64,000 nucleotides of DNA, taken from positions 1,106,001 to 1,170,000 of the forward strand of contig NC_011296.1 of NCBI RefSeq assembly GCF_000020985.1, given 5' to 3'. Shown one piece after another: positions 9,423 through 17,888 of this stretch (position 1 is the first letter of the stretch; every line of letters begins with the position of its first letter). The stretch comes from Thermodesulfovibrio yellowstonii DSM 11347. GTDB lineage: Bacteria > Nitrospirota > Thermodesulfovibrionia > Thermodesulfovibrionales > Thermodesulfovibrionaceae. Both the position numbers and the translations under genes were made by a program. The notes under the pieces are model-generated. The model was not told where the DNA came from. It did not search any database and saw only the letters and a list, made by a program, of their open reading frames with translations.

Positions 9423-12143
9423 CTAAACTGAAGCTCTTATAACTTCCCTCCCTTTTTCTTTTAATTTTGCATGTGCTGCTGCAAGTTTAGCTATTGGAAC
9501 TCTATAAGGAGAGCAACTCACATAATTAAGACCGATTTTATGACAAAATTCAATTGATGCAGGGTCTCCTCCATGTTCTCCACAAATACCAAGCTTGAGA
9601 TTTTTATTCGTTTTTCTTCCCCTTTTAACCGCGATTTCCATAATCTGGCCAACACCCTCAGTATCTATTGATATAAATGGGTCTTCATCAATTATTTTAT
9701 GGTCAATATAAAAAGGCAAAAATTTACCTGCATCATCTCTTGATAGTCCATAAACAGACTGGGTTAAATCATTAGTTCCGAAAGAGAAAAACTCCGCTTC
9801 CTGAGCAATCTGGTCAGCTGTTATAGCAGCACGGGCAAGTTCTATCATGGTACCTACAGAATATTTGATTTTGACATTATAAGCTTTCATAACTTCTTCA
9901 GCTGTTCTTACTGTTAAATCTTTCATTATTTTGAGTTCATTGACATGGGCAACAAGAGGAATCATTATTTCTGGAATTACTTTTATCTTTTTCTTTGCCA
10001 ATTCGCAGGCTGCCTCCATTATTGCTCTTACCTGCATTTCATAAACTTCTGGATAAGTTATTCCAAGACGACAGCCTCTATGTCCAAGCATAGGATTGAA
10101 TTCTTCAAGAGATTTAATCTTTGCTTTTATTCTTCTTACAGAAACTCCCATATCATTTGAAAGCCCTTCTATTTCTTCTTCTGTTTTTGGTAAAAATTCA
10201 TGAAGTGGTGGATCAAGAAGTCTTATTGTTACAGGCAATCCCTTCATCTCCTTGAAAATACCAATGAAATCTTCTTTCTGATAAGGTTTGATTTTATCAA
10301 GAGCTTTTCTTCTCTGTTCAACAGTATCTGAAACAATCATCTCTCTGAATGCTTTAATTCTTTCTGCATCAAAAAACATATGTTCAGTTCTACAAAGCCC
10401 TATTCCTGTAGCACCAAAATCTCTTGCAACACGAGCATCCTTTGGAGTATCAGCATTTGCCCTTACCTGAAGTCTGCTAATTTCTTCAGACCATTTCATG
10501 ATTGTATAAAACTCCTGTGGAAGTTTAGGCATTACAAGAGGTGCTTCACCAAGAATAACCTCTCCTGTTGTTCCGTTTAATGTTATATAATCACCTTCTT
10601 TAACTTTAATATCTGAAACTGTAAAATATTTTTCTTCTTCATTAATATTGATCGCTCCACAACCAACAACACAGCATTTCCCCATTCCTCTTCCTACAAC
10701 TGCTGCATGAGATGTCATACCTCCCCGTGCTGTTAAAATCCCTTGAGCTGCAGCCATTCCTCCAATATCTTCTGGGGAAGTCTCATTTCTAACGAGAATA
10801 ACTCTCTCTCCTTTTTCTGCCCACTCTTCAGCATCCTGCGCAGAGAAAACAACCCTACCAACTGCTGCTCCAGGGCTTGCTGGTAAACCTTTAGCAATTA
10901 CTTTAACATTTGCTGTTGAATCAATTGTAGGATGAAGAAGTTGATTCAACTGTTCAGGTTCAATTCTTAAAAGAGCTGTTTTTTTATCAATAAGTTTCTC
11001 ATTAACCATATCTACAGCAATTTTTATAGCTGCTGCTGCTGTTCTTTTTCCAACTCTTGTCTGAAGCATGTAGAGTTTTCCTTCTTGAATAGTAAACTCT
11101 ATATCAAGCATATCCCTATAATGTTTTTCAAGCTTCTCGCATATTTTTTCAAGTTGTGCATAAATTTTAGGCATTCTTTTCTTAAGTTCTTCAATTTTAA
11201 GAGGCGTTCTGATTCCTGCTACAACATCCTCACCCTGTGCATTAGGTAGAAACTCTGCAAAAAATCTCTTTTCACCTGTAGATGGATTTCTTGTGAAACC
11301 TACACCTGTTCCAGAATTTTCACCCATATTACCATAAACCATTGCAACTATATTACAGGCTGTGCCAAGATCATCTGGTATTCCATGAAGTTTTCTATAT
11401 GTAACAGCTCTGTCACCATACCATGAATCAAAAACTGCTTTAATTGCCATTTTAAGCTGTTCATAGGGGTCTGATGGAAATTCTTTGCCTGTTTCCTTTT
11501 TATACAGCTCTTTATATTTTTTTACAATTGCTTTAAAATCTTTTGCATCAAGCTCTGTATCTAATTTGACACCTTTTTTCTCTTTAACTTTATCAAGTAA
11601 ATCTTCAAATTTCTTCCTATCTATATCAGTAACAATACTTCCAAACATTGTTATAAATCGTCTATAGGTATCATAAGCAAATCTTTCATTATTGGTTTTA
11701 TCTATAAGCCCCTTTAAAGTATCATCATTAAGTCCAAGATTGAGGACAGTATCCATCATTCCAGGCATTGAAAATTTTGCACCTGATCTTACTGATACAA
11801 GCAGAGGATTTTTGGGATCGCCAAATTTACATCCCATAGATTTTTCAACTCTTTTAAGATGAGTTAAAACCTCCTCCCACATTCCATTGGGAAATCTTTT
11901 TCCCTGCTTGAAATATTCGCGACAAGCTTCGGTAGTGATAGTAAATCCTGAAGGAACAGGAATGCCTAAATTGGTCATCTCTGCAAGTCCAGCTCCTTTA
12001 CCTCCTAATAAATCTTTCATCTGAGCTGTTCCTTCTGCTTTCCCATCTCCGAAGTAGTAAACATATTTTTTGTTAATCTTTGATTGTTTGGTTTTTGAAA
12101 CTTTTTTTAGAGGCTTTGTTTGTTTTTTAGTCTTTGATGCCAT
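9423..12143 (-). CDS. ppdK: pyruvate, phosphate dikinase
   Basis: Interconverts pyruvate, ATP and Pi with PEP, AMP and PPi; in anaerobes it links glycolysis and gluconeogenesis. The phosphocarrier His479 lies in GGMTSHAAVVGRGMGK. The ATP-grasp start GGKGAGLAEMTNLGIPVPSG and the C-terminal PEP/pyruvate barrel (LCRTEHMFF, MLGHRGCRL, SFGTNDLTQ, GICGEHGGDP) are intact. At 906 residues it is about 30 longer than classical PPDK, because of a lysine-rich N-terminal extension (residues 1-26) that looks disordered. The ATG at 12143 follows TAGGAGG, which supports the long form. Confidence 0.97.
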   Translation of the reverse strand: MASKTKKQTKPLKKVSKTKQSKINKKYVYYFGDGKAEGTAQMKDLLGGKGAGLAEMTNLGIPVPSGFTITTEACREYFKQGKRFPNGMWEEVLTHLKRVEKSMGCKFGDPKNPLLVSVRSGAKFSMPGMMDTVLNLGLNDDTLKGLIDKTNNERFAYDTYRRFITMFGSIVTDIDRKKFEDLLDKVKEKKGVKLDTELDAKDFKAIVKKYKELYKKETGKEFPSDPYEQLKMAIKAVFDSWYGDRAVTYRKLHGIPDDLGTACNIVAMVYGNMGENSGTGVGFTRNPSTGEKRFFAEFLPNAQGEDVVAGIRTPLKIEELKKRMPKIYAQLEKICEKLEKHYRDMLDIEFTIQEGKLYMLQTRVGKRTAAAAIKIAVDMVNEKLIDKKTALLRIEPEQLNQLLHPTIDSTANVKVIAKGLPASPGAAVGRVVFSAQDAEEWAEKGERVILVRNETSPEDIGGMAAAQGILTARGGMTSHAAVVGRGMGKCCVVGCGAININEEEKYFTVSDIKVKEGDYITLNGTTGEVILGEAPLVMPKLPQEFYTIMKWSEEISRLQVRANADTPKDARVARDFGATGIGLCRTEHMFFDAERIKAFREMIVSDTVEQRRKALDKIKPYQKEDFIGIFKEMKGLPVTIRLLDPPLHEFLPKTEEEIEGLSNDMGVSVRRIKAKIKSLEEFNPMLGHRGCRLGITYPEVYEMQVRAIMEAACELAKKKIKVIPEIMIPLVAHVNELKIMKDLTVRTAEEVMKAYNVKIKYSVGTMIELARAAITADQIAQEAEFFSFGTNDLTQSVYGLSRDDAGKFLPFYIDHKIIDEDPFISIDTEGVGQIMEIAVKRGRKTNKNLKLGICGEHGGDPASIEFCHKIGLNYVSCSPYRVPIAKLAAAHAKLKEKGREVIRASV

Positions 12144-12259
12144 TTGTAAAGTCCTCCTAAGTGAAAATTATTTATGTAGCTATTCATATTACAATGATAA
12201 AGAAATTTTTTTCAAGAAAATCTTGACTTTTTTAAAAAACTATTTTCAAACTAAGCTTC

Positions 12260-13420
12260 ATGGAAAAAATATTTGTTAAGCCTTTAAAAAGACACGGTAG
12301 TTTATGGATCTATCAAAATGAAATTTTGTCAGATATTACACATATCAATGCTGGTAGTTTGGTAAAAGTATTTGAAGAAAAAACAAATAAAATCATAGGC
12401 ACAGGTTACATAAATCCTCAATCAGTTATAGCAGTAAGGCTTCTCAGCTTCGGAGATGAACAAATTAATAAGAATTTTCTACGTGAAAGAATTCAAAAGA
12501 GCCATAAATACAGAGAAGACTTTTTGGGTTTAAAGGAAAGCTATAGATTAATCTTTAGTGAATCCGACTTTTTACCAGGATTAATAGTTGATAAATACGG
12601 TAAATGCCTTGTCATTCAGATATTAACTGCAGGAATGGAAAGATTGAAGGATTTAATTGTAGAAATACTTGATAAATTGCTTGTTCCTGAAGTAATTATC
12701 TTAAGGAATGACGCTCAACCAAGAGTCAAAGAAGGATTAAAGGTTGAAAAAATGGTTATAAAGGGTTGTGTTGATAACCTAATAATGACCAAAGAAGACG
12801 ATTTAAAATTTTATTTTGACCCTTTGCATGGGCAAAAAACAGGTTTTTTTCTTGACCAGCGAGAAAATAGACTCTATCTTAAAAGCCTCATAAGTTCAGG
12901 CGAAGGACTTGATTTATTCTGTTATGTAGGTGCATGGAGTATACATTTAGCTAAAAGGGGAGCAAACATAACAGGCATTGACAGTTCTGAAAAAGCAATT
13001 GAAATTGCAAAACAGAATGCAATGCTGAACAATGTGCAAGATAAATGCAGATTCATAAAAGCTGATGTCTTTGATTATCTCAGATGGGAAGCAAAAAAGG
13101 GTAAAAAATATGATTTCATCGTGGTAGACCCACCTGCCTTTGTTAAATCAAGACAGGAAAAGAAAGATGCTATTGAAGGTTATGTTAATCTAAACAGGAT
13201 GGCTTTAAAGCTGTTGAGAAAAAACGGTATTTTAGCGACTTCTTCTTGTTCTCAACATATTTCTGAGACTGATTTCTTAGAAATAATTAAAAAGACGTTT
13301 AAAGCTTCTAAAAAAACAGGAATACTTCTGTATAAAGGAACACAAAGCAAAGACCACCCGATTCTTCTTACAATGCCCGAGACATCCTACCTAAAGTGTT
13401 TAATGCTTAGAGTATTTTAG
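12260..13420 (+). CDS. rlmI: class I rRNA (cytosine-C5) methyltransferase, RlmI family
   Basis: SAM-dependent methyltransferase predicted to act on 23S rRNA. An N-terminal PUA-type RNA-binding segment (about residues 1-75) is followed by a central EEHEE-like region and a Rossmann domain. The FDPLHGQKTGFFLDQREN segment is diagnostic for the RlmI/YccW group. GLDLFCYVGAWSIHLA is the SAM-binding motif I, VVDPPAFVKS is motif IV, and ATSSCSQHI holds the catalytic Cys region. 386 residues is the normal length. It starts 116 bases from the divergent ppdK; no clear Shine-Dalgarno precedes the ATG. Confidence 0.88.
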   Translation: MEKIFVKPLKRHGSLWIYQNEILSDITHINAGSLVKVFEEKTNKIIGTGYINPQSVIAVRLLSFGDEQINKNFLRERIQKSHKYREDFLGLKESYRLIFSESDFLPGLIVDKYGKCLVIQILTAGMERLKDLIVEILDKLLVPEVIILRNDAQPRVKEGLKVEKMVIKGCVDNLIMTKEDDLKFYFDPLHGQKTGFFLDQRENRLYLKSLISSGEGLDLFCYVGAWSIHLAKRGANITGIDSSEKAIEIAKQNAMLNNVQDKCRFIKADVFDYLRWEAKKGKKYDFIVVDPPAFVKSRQEKKDAIEGYVNLNRMALKLLRKNGILATSSCSQHISETDFLEIIKKTFKASKKTGILLYKGTQSKDHPILLTMPETSYLKCLMLRVF

Positions 13421-13584
13421 AAGGGGCTCAGAACCATTTATTTATAACGCTGAAAACCAATTTCTGAACAGTATCCCATTAGAAATAGTAAAAAATTATA
13501 ATTGAAAAATTTTATATAGATTAAAACTATTGGACATATTAAATTTTCCTTTTTTAAAATTTCCGAAAAACTGGAGGAATAACC

Positions 13585-14853
13585 ATGTCCAAAGACTACA
13601 CGACATTATGGAAAGAAATAGGATTGAATTTAGGTAAACATGACGGGCTTCTCTCAGTTCTTTCCGATGCCTATAAAAACATTTATCTCTCCCAGAAAAA
13701 CAGACCTGAGGGAATGAAGTATTTTGATTTTGTCATATCTGAAGTTCATGGATTAAGAATTGAAGAGCTCTATGAAGCAAAGAAAGAAAAAAGAAAAGTA
13801 ATCGGCACATTTTGCGTATATGTCCCTGAAGAACTTGTTCTCGCAGTAGATGGAGTTTTTGTAGGGCTTTGTGCAGGTGCAGAAGTTGGATTTGAGGAGG
13901 CGGAAAAATATGTTCCGAGAAACACTTGTGCTCTAATCAAGGCATTTATGGGATTTAAGCTTTCAGGACTCTGTCCCTATGTGGAGCTAACTGATTTAAT
14001 TGTGGGAGAGACGACCTGCGATGGAAAAAAGAAAGCCTATGAAATATTTGATGAAATTACAAGAAAGATGTACGTTATGGAAATCCCTAATATGAAAAAT
14101 GACTCTGATAGAAAACTTTGGCTTGAGGAAGTAAGAAAATTTAAAGATAAAATTGAAGAAATCTCGGGCAAAGAGATAACGCTTAACCTTCTTAAAAAAG
14201 CGACAGAAATTGTTAACCAAAAAAGACTTGCCCTGCAAAGGCTTAGCAAACTAAGGGCATATGACCCTTCTCCAATTTCAGGACTTGATGCATTGCTTGT
14301 AAATCAGATTGCCTTTTACGATGACCCTGTAAGATTTACCATGAAAGTAAATGAACTCTGCGACGAACTTGAAGAGAGGGTCAGGAAAGGTAATGGTATC
14401 GCGCCAAAAGGAACACCGCGAATTCTTATATCAGGTAGTCCATTTGCAATACCTAACTGGAAACTTCATGCAATAGTGGAAAACAGCGGTGCTGTTGTTG
14501 TCGGTGAGGAGTCCTGTGTGGGAAGCAGAAATTTTAGAGAGTTGACCGATGAAAACTTTAACTCCCTTGAAGAAGGATTGGAAAAAATTGCAATGAGATA
14601 TATGGGAATTGATTGTGCCTGTTTTACTCCAAACAAAGAGAGAATTGACAATGTTAAAAGTCTCTTCAAAGAACTCAAGGCAGATGGTGTGATTCACTGT
14701 GCCCTTCAGTTCTGCACTCCCTATATGATGGAAGCATTCAAAATTGAGAAAAAGATTGATTTTCCCTACATGCGTATTGAAACAGACTACAGCATGGAAG
14801 ATTTTGGCCAACTTAAAACAAGAGTTGAAGCTTTTATTGAGACGCTCAGATGA
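13585..14853 (+). CDS. double-cubane-cluster reductase (HgdB/YjiM family)
   Basis: Member of the 2-hydroxyacyl-CoA dehydratase superfamily, most like E. coli YjiM and the double-cubane-cluster proteins (DCCP), which carry an [8Fe-9S] cluster and reduce small substrates at very low potential after ATP-driven activation. Cysteines typical of this group are Cys77 (GTFCVYVP), Cys96 (LCAGAE), Cys115 (PRNTCALIK), Cys130 (LCPY) and Cys145 (GETTCDGKKK). Unlike true dehydratases there is one polypeptide, not an alpha/beta pair. The activator gene follows with a four-base overlap. The physiological substrate of this family is unknown; the neighbouring rhodanese hints at a sulfur compound (inference). 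The strong GGAGGAATAACC site sets the start. Confidence 0.85.
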   Translation: MSKDYTTLWKEIGLNLGKHDGLLSVLSDAYKNIYLSQKNRPEGMKYFDFVISEVHGLRIEELYEAKKEKRKVIGTFCVYVPEELVLAVDGVFVGLCAGAEVGFEEAEKYVPRNTCALIKAFMGFKLSGLCPYVELTDLIVGETTCDGKKKAYEIFDEITRKMYVMEIPNMKNDSDRKLWLEEVRKFKDKIEEISGKEITLNLLKKATEIVNQKRLALQRLSKLRAYDPSPISGLDALLVNQIAFYDDPVRFTMKVNELCDELEERVRKGNGIAPKGTPRILISGSPFAIPNWKLHAIVENSGAVVVGEESCVGSRNFRELTDENFNSLEEGLEKIAMRYMGIDCACFTPNKERIDNVKSLFKELKADGVIHCALQFCTPYMMEAFKIEKKIDFPYMRIETDYSMEDFGQLKTRVEAFIETLR

Positions 14854-15641
14854 GCTTTCTTGGTATAGACATTGGTTCAAGATACATTAAAGCTGTTCTA
14901 ATTGAAAAAGGGACGGTTATAGATTGGTTTAAAATTGAAACATCCTACGAACCTCTAAAGAGAAGTTTAGAAATTTTAAAAAAATACAGTCCAATTAAAG
15001 CTGTTGCCACAGGTTATGGGAGACATCTTTTGAGTTTCAATGGAAATATTCCAACAATCACAGAAATTAAAGCCTTTGCAATTGGTGCAAGGGCTTTAAT
15101 GCCTTCTTGCAGAACCATAATTGACATAGGAGGACAGGATACAAAAATAATAAGTCTTGATGAAAGGGGAAATATAAAGAAATTTGAGATGAATGACAAA
15201 TGCTCAGCAGGAACAGGTAGATTTCTTGAGATAATGGCATCGGCATTGGCATACTCAATTGACGAATTTGGGAAAATAGAAGGAGAAATTGAAAGTCCCT
15301 TACAAATTAGCAGTATGTGCACTGTTTTTGCTGAATCAGAGGTTATTTCTCTTATATCAAAGGGGATATCCCGTGAAGAAATTGCCATAGCAATTCATAG
15401 AGCCATAGCAAAAAGGGTCATATCAATGCTTAAAAAGATATCCTTAGAGGAAGATATTGTCTTTGCGGGAGGATGTGCAGGAAATAGACTTCTTAAAAAA
15501 CTTATTGAAATTGATATCGGAAAGAGAATACTAATTCATGAAAAACATCATTTTGCCGGTGCTTTAGGCGCTGCAATTTATGCAGAAAAAAGCCTTATAG
15601 AAGAAGGAGGAGAGAAGGAGAATGAAAAGGTTTATTGTTAA
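14850..15641 (+). CDS. ATP-dependent activator of the double-cubane reductase (BcrA/BadF/HgdC family)
   Basis: ASKHA-fold ATPase that forms a homodimer with one bridging [4Fe-4S] cluster and injects a low-potential electron into its partner. ATP-site motifs are GIDIGSRYIKAV at the N-terminus, IIDIGGQDTKII (about 90-100) and FAGGCAGN near residue 205. The cluster cysteines expected for the family are in NDKCSAGTGRF and SSMCTVFAESE. 263 residues is the usual size for the YjiL/HgdC class. The ATGA overlap with the upstream gene indicates coupled translation, so the two products probably act together. Confidence 0.9.
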   Translation: MSFLGIDIGSRYIKAVLIEKGTVIDWFKIETSYEPLKRSLEILKKYSPIKAVATGYGRHLLSFNGNIPTITEIKAFAIGARALMPSCRTIIDIGGQDTKIISLDERGNIKKFEMNDKCSAGTGRFLEIMASALAYSIDEFGKIEGEIESPLQISSMCTVFAESEVISLISKGISREEIAIAIHRAIAKRVISMLKKISLEEDIVFAGGCAGNRLLKKLIEIDIGKRILIHEKHHFAGALGAAIYAEKSLIEEGGEKENEKVYC

Positions 15642-16425
15642 AATTTTTATCTTACTATCAATAAGTTTCATGGGCTTCAATTTTTCACAGGCTTCTGAAC
15701 AGTTTGATATTAATGACTCAATAATCAATGATAAATTCGAAGTTCCCCAAATATCTACAAATGAAATGAAAAAAGCATTAAAGAATGGTGCATTAATCAT
15801 TGATAACAGACCATACTTTGAATGGGCAGTAAGTCATATTCCAAGTGCAGTAACAGTATCACCAAAGCCCGGTATTAGTAAAGCTCTATATACCTCTGAC
15901 AAAGAGGAGATAAAGAAATTAGCAAATAATGACAAAAGTAAACTAATCATCTTGTATTGCGATGGCATATACTGTGGAAAAACAAAGCGAGTTTCAAAAG
16001 AACTCGTCCAAGAAGGATTTAAAAATGTTTACAGATATCAACTTGGTATTCCTGTATGGAGAGCTCTCGGCAATCTTACACAGTGCGAGATTGAGGGCAT
16101 AAGGTATATTTATGAAAAAGACGGAACAGCATATTTCATTGATAGCAGAAAAGAAGAGGAATTCAAATTTAAAGCTCTAAAGAACTCCAAAAACATACCT
16201 TTTGATAAAGTGATTGAAGGAAAGGATGTGGGTGAAATTTTCAAGGCAAAGGAAGATGGTAGATTACCTGTTGAAGACAGAAACGCAAGAATAGTAGTTT
16301 TTGGTAAAGATTTAAAACAAACTCTTAAAGTTGCTGAGGGATTGACAAAAGAGGCATTTCATAATGTTTGTTACTATACCGGAAACCTTGAGGATATTTT
16401 AAAAATTGAGGGAAATAAGAATTAA
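15622..16425 (+). CDS. exported protein with two rhodanese-like domains
   Basis: An N-terminal hydrophobic segment (about residues 5-24, ending FSQASEQ) looks like a Sec signal peptide, so the protein is probably periplasmic. The first rhodanese domain runs from about 45 to 155 and has Cys113 in LYCDGIYCGK, followed five residues later by Cys118 (Cys-X4-Cys). The second (about 165-265) is degenerate: VVFGKD replaces the active-site loop and no Cys is present. The start lies inside the activator gene (20-base overlap) after GGAGGAGAGAAGGAG, so it belongs to the double-cubane operon. The Cys-X4-Cys pair aligns with Cys-X4-TGA in the gene at 38861-40213. Substrate unknown. Confidence 0.8.
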   Translation: MKRFIVKIFILLSISFMGFNFSQASEQFDINDSIINDKFEVPQISTNEMKKALKNGALIIDNRPYFEWAVSHIPSAVTVSPKPGISKALYTSDKEEIKKLANNDKSKLIILYCDGIYCGKTKRVSKELVQEGFKNVYRYQLGIPVWRALGNLTQCEIEGIRYIYEKDGTAYFIDSRKEEEFKFKALKNSKNIPFDKVIEGKDVGEIFKAKEDGRLPVEDRNARIVVFGKDLKQTLKVAEGLTKEAFHNVCYYTGNLEDILKIEGNKN

Positions 16426-16478
16426 AAACTTATAAAAGTCCTTTGTTATCAACTAAAAAAAGAAAAAGGAGGAGCATT

Positions 16479-16688
16479 ATGAAGTATGGAGCAAGAAACG
16501 CAATCAATGCAAAGGTAAAGTCAGTGAAGAAAGGAGATGTAATGAGTCTGGTTAAATATGAGATTTTGGTTCCTGCTGAGATGGCATCTGTTCTTACAAC
16601 TGAATCCTGCGAAGAACTAAACCTTCAACCAGGAGACAATGTAAAACTAATCATAAAAGCCATACACGTGTTACCTGTAAAAGAGTAG
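16479..16688 (+). CDS. molbindin-type TOBE domain protein
   Basis: A 69-residue single Mop/TOBE domain protein that would bind molybdate or tungstate in the cytoplasm as an oligomer. The family pattern GARNAINAKVKSVKKGDVMS is followed by the second half TTESCEELNLQPGD and a closing IIKAIHVLPV. I start at ATG 16479 because AAAGGAGGAG lies just upstream; a 36-base in-frame extension upstream is not credible. It sits 53 bases after the rhodanese gene and could share its transcript. It may serve storage for the Mo/W enzyme encoded near 29-31 kb (inference). Confidence 0.85.
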   Translation: MKYGARNAINAKVKSVKKGDVMSLVKYEILVPAEMASVLTTESCEELNLQPGDNVKLIIKAIHVLPVKE

Positions 16689-16802
16689 ACTTTTATTAAA
16701 CTTTATGATTATAAGACCTTTAGATACAAAAAGGGAGGATTTTAAAAACAAAAGATTCTAAAATTTGACTAAAACTTCTTTTTTTAATTAAACTGTTTAA
16801 TT

Positions 16803-17543
16803 ATGCCTAAGAAATTTATTGTTGCCAACTGGAAGATGCATAAAACAGTGAGAGAAGCTCTTGCATTTCTGGACGAATTTATTCCAATTACTAAGGGGTT
16901 AAACGGCAGAGAGATAGGTATCGCACCAACTTTTATTTGTATTGAAAGCGTTGGCAAAGTTTTGATAAATACCAGCATAAAACTCTGTGCACAAAATGCT
17001 TTCTATGAAAACAAAGGAGCCTACACAGGTGAAGTATCTCCGGCAATGCTAAAGGATTGTGGTGTTGAATATGTAATAATCGGACATTCGGAAAGAAGAA
17101 AGTATTTTTATGAAAATGATGACATTATTAATAAAAAGATTCATGCTTGTATTAAAGAAGGATTGAAAGTGATTTTCTGTATTGGTGAAACCTTTGAAGA
17201 TAGACAGAACAATAAAACAATGGAAATTTTAAAAACTCAAATCAGAAATGGACTGTTGGAAATAAATTCTCCAGAAGCCCTTACAATTGCCTATGAGCCT
17301 GTATGGGCAATTGGAACAGGCGTTGTAGCCACTGAAGAGCAAATAAAACAATCACACTTGTTCATAAGGAATCAGCTTAAGGAAATCTATGGTGAAAGAG
17401 CTAATGAGGTTAGGATTCTTTACGGGGGGAGTGTGACTCCAGAAAACATCAAGTCTATTATGGCAATTGATAATGTTGAAGGAGTTCTGGTTGGTGGTGC
17501 AAGTTTAGATCCTTTAAAGTTTGCAAAAATTGTAAAGTATTAA
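16803..17543 (+). CDS. tpiA: triosephosphate isomerase
   Basis: Interconverts dihydroxyacetone phosphate and glyceraldehyde 3-phosphate. Catalytic residues are visible: Lys in NWKMHK (residue 11 region), His in IIGHSERR, Glu in AYEPVWAIGTG, and the C-terminal phosphate-binding ILYGGSVTPEN and GVLVGGASL. Its 246 residues match the family. No good Shine-Dalgarno precedes the ATG; the start is set by the conserved KKFIVANWKMHK. First gene of a closely spaced run that continues through secG. Confidence 0.97.
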   Translation: MPKKFIVANWKMHKTVREALAFLDEFIPITKGLNGREIGIAPTFICIESVGKVLINTSIKLCAQNAFYENKGAYTGEVSPAMLKDCGVEYVIIGHSERRKYFYENDDIINKKIHACIKEGLKVIFCIGETFEDRQNNKTMEILKTQIRNGLLEINSPEALTIAYEPVWAIGTGVVATEEQIKQSHLFIRNQLKEIYGERANEVRILYGGSVTPENIKSIMAIDNVEGVLVGGASLDPLKFAKIVKY

Positions 17544-17564
17544 TTATAAATTAAGGAGGATGTG

Positions 17565-17888
17565 ATGAAAACCTTACTTTTAATATTTCACATAATACTT
17601 TGTTTTGTAATGATTGCAGTAGTGTTACTTCACAGAGGTAAAGGAGCTGAACTTGGTCCTGCATTTGGTGGAGGGTCTTCACAGACACTGTTTGGACCAA
17701 GAGGTGCTGCCACATTTCTTAACAAGGTTGCAACCATAGTGGCTGTTTTATTTATGCTTTCATCATTCTTTCTGACCTACATCACTACAAGAAGTAAATC
17801 AGTCGTATCCGATGTAAATGTTCCTGTTCAAACTCAGCCAGTTCAACCAGCACAGCAACCAGTAGGAGAACAGCCTCAACAAAAATAA
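17565..17888 (+). CDS. secG: preprotein translocase subunit SecG
   Basis: Small inner-membrane subunit of SecYEG. Two transmembrane helices (about residues 2-22 and 51-72) flank the conserved loop GKGAELGPAFGGGSSQTLFGPRG (shown here only as the family hallmark, with the central GGGSSQTLFG). A Pro/Gln-rich tail follows. The ATG at 17565 is five bases after AAGGAGG; a GTG one codon upstream is also possible. The tpiA-secG adjacency is common in bacteria. Its stop codon touches the next start. Confidence 0.94.
   Translation: MKTLLLIFHIILCFVMIAVVLLHRGKGAELGPAFGGGSSQTLFGPRGAATFLNKVATIVAVLFMLSSFFLTYITTRSKSVVSDVNVPVQTQPVQPAQQPVGEQPQQK

Noticed and set aside
13585-14853. 2-hydroxyacyl-CoA dehydratase or benzoyl-CoA reductase subunit
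   Set aside because: Only one large subunit gene is present and the cysteine pattern matches the single-subunit YjiM/DCCP group.
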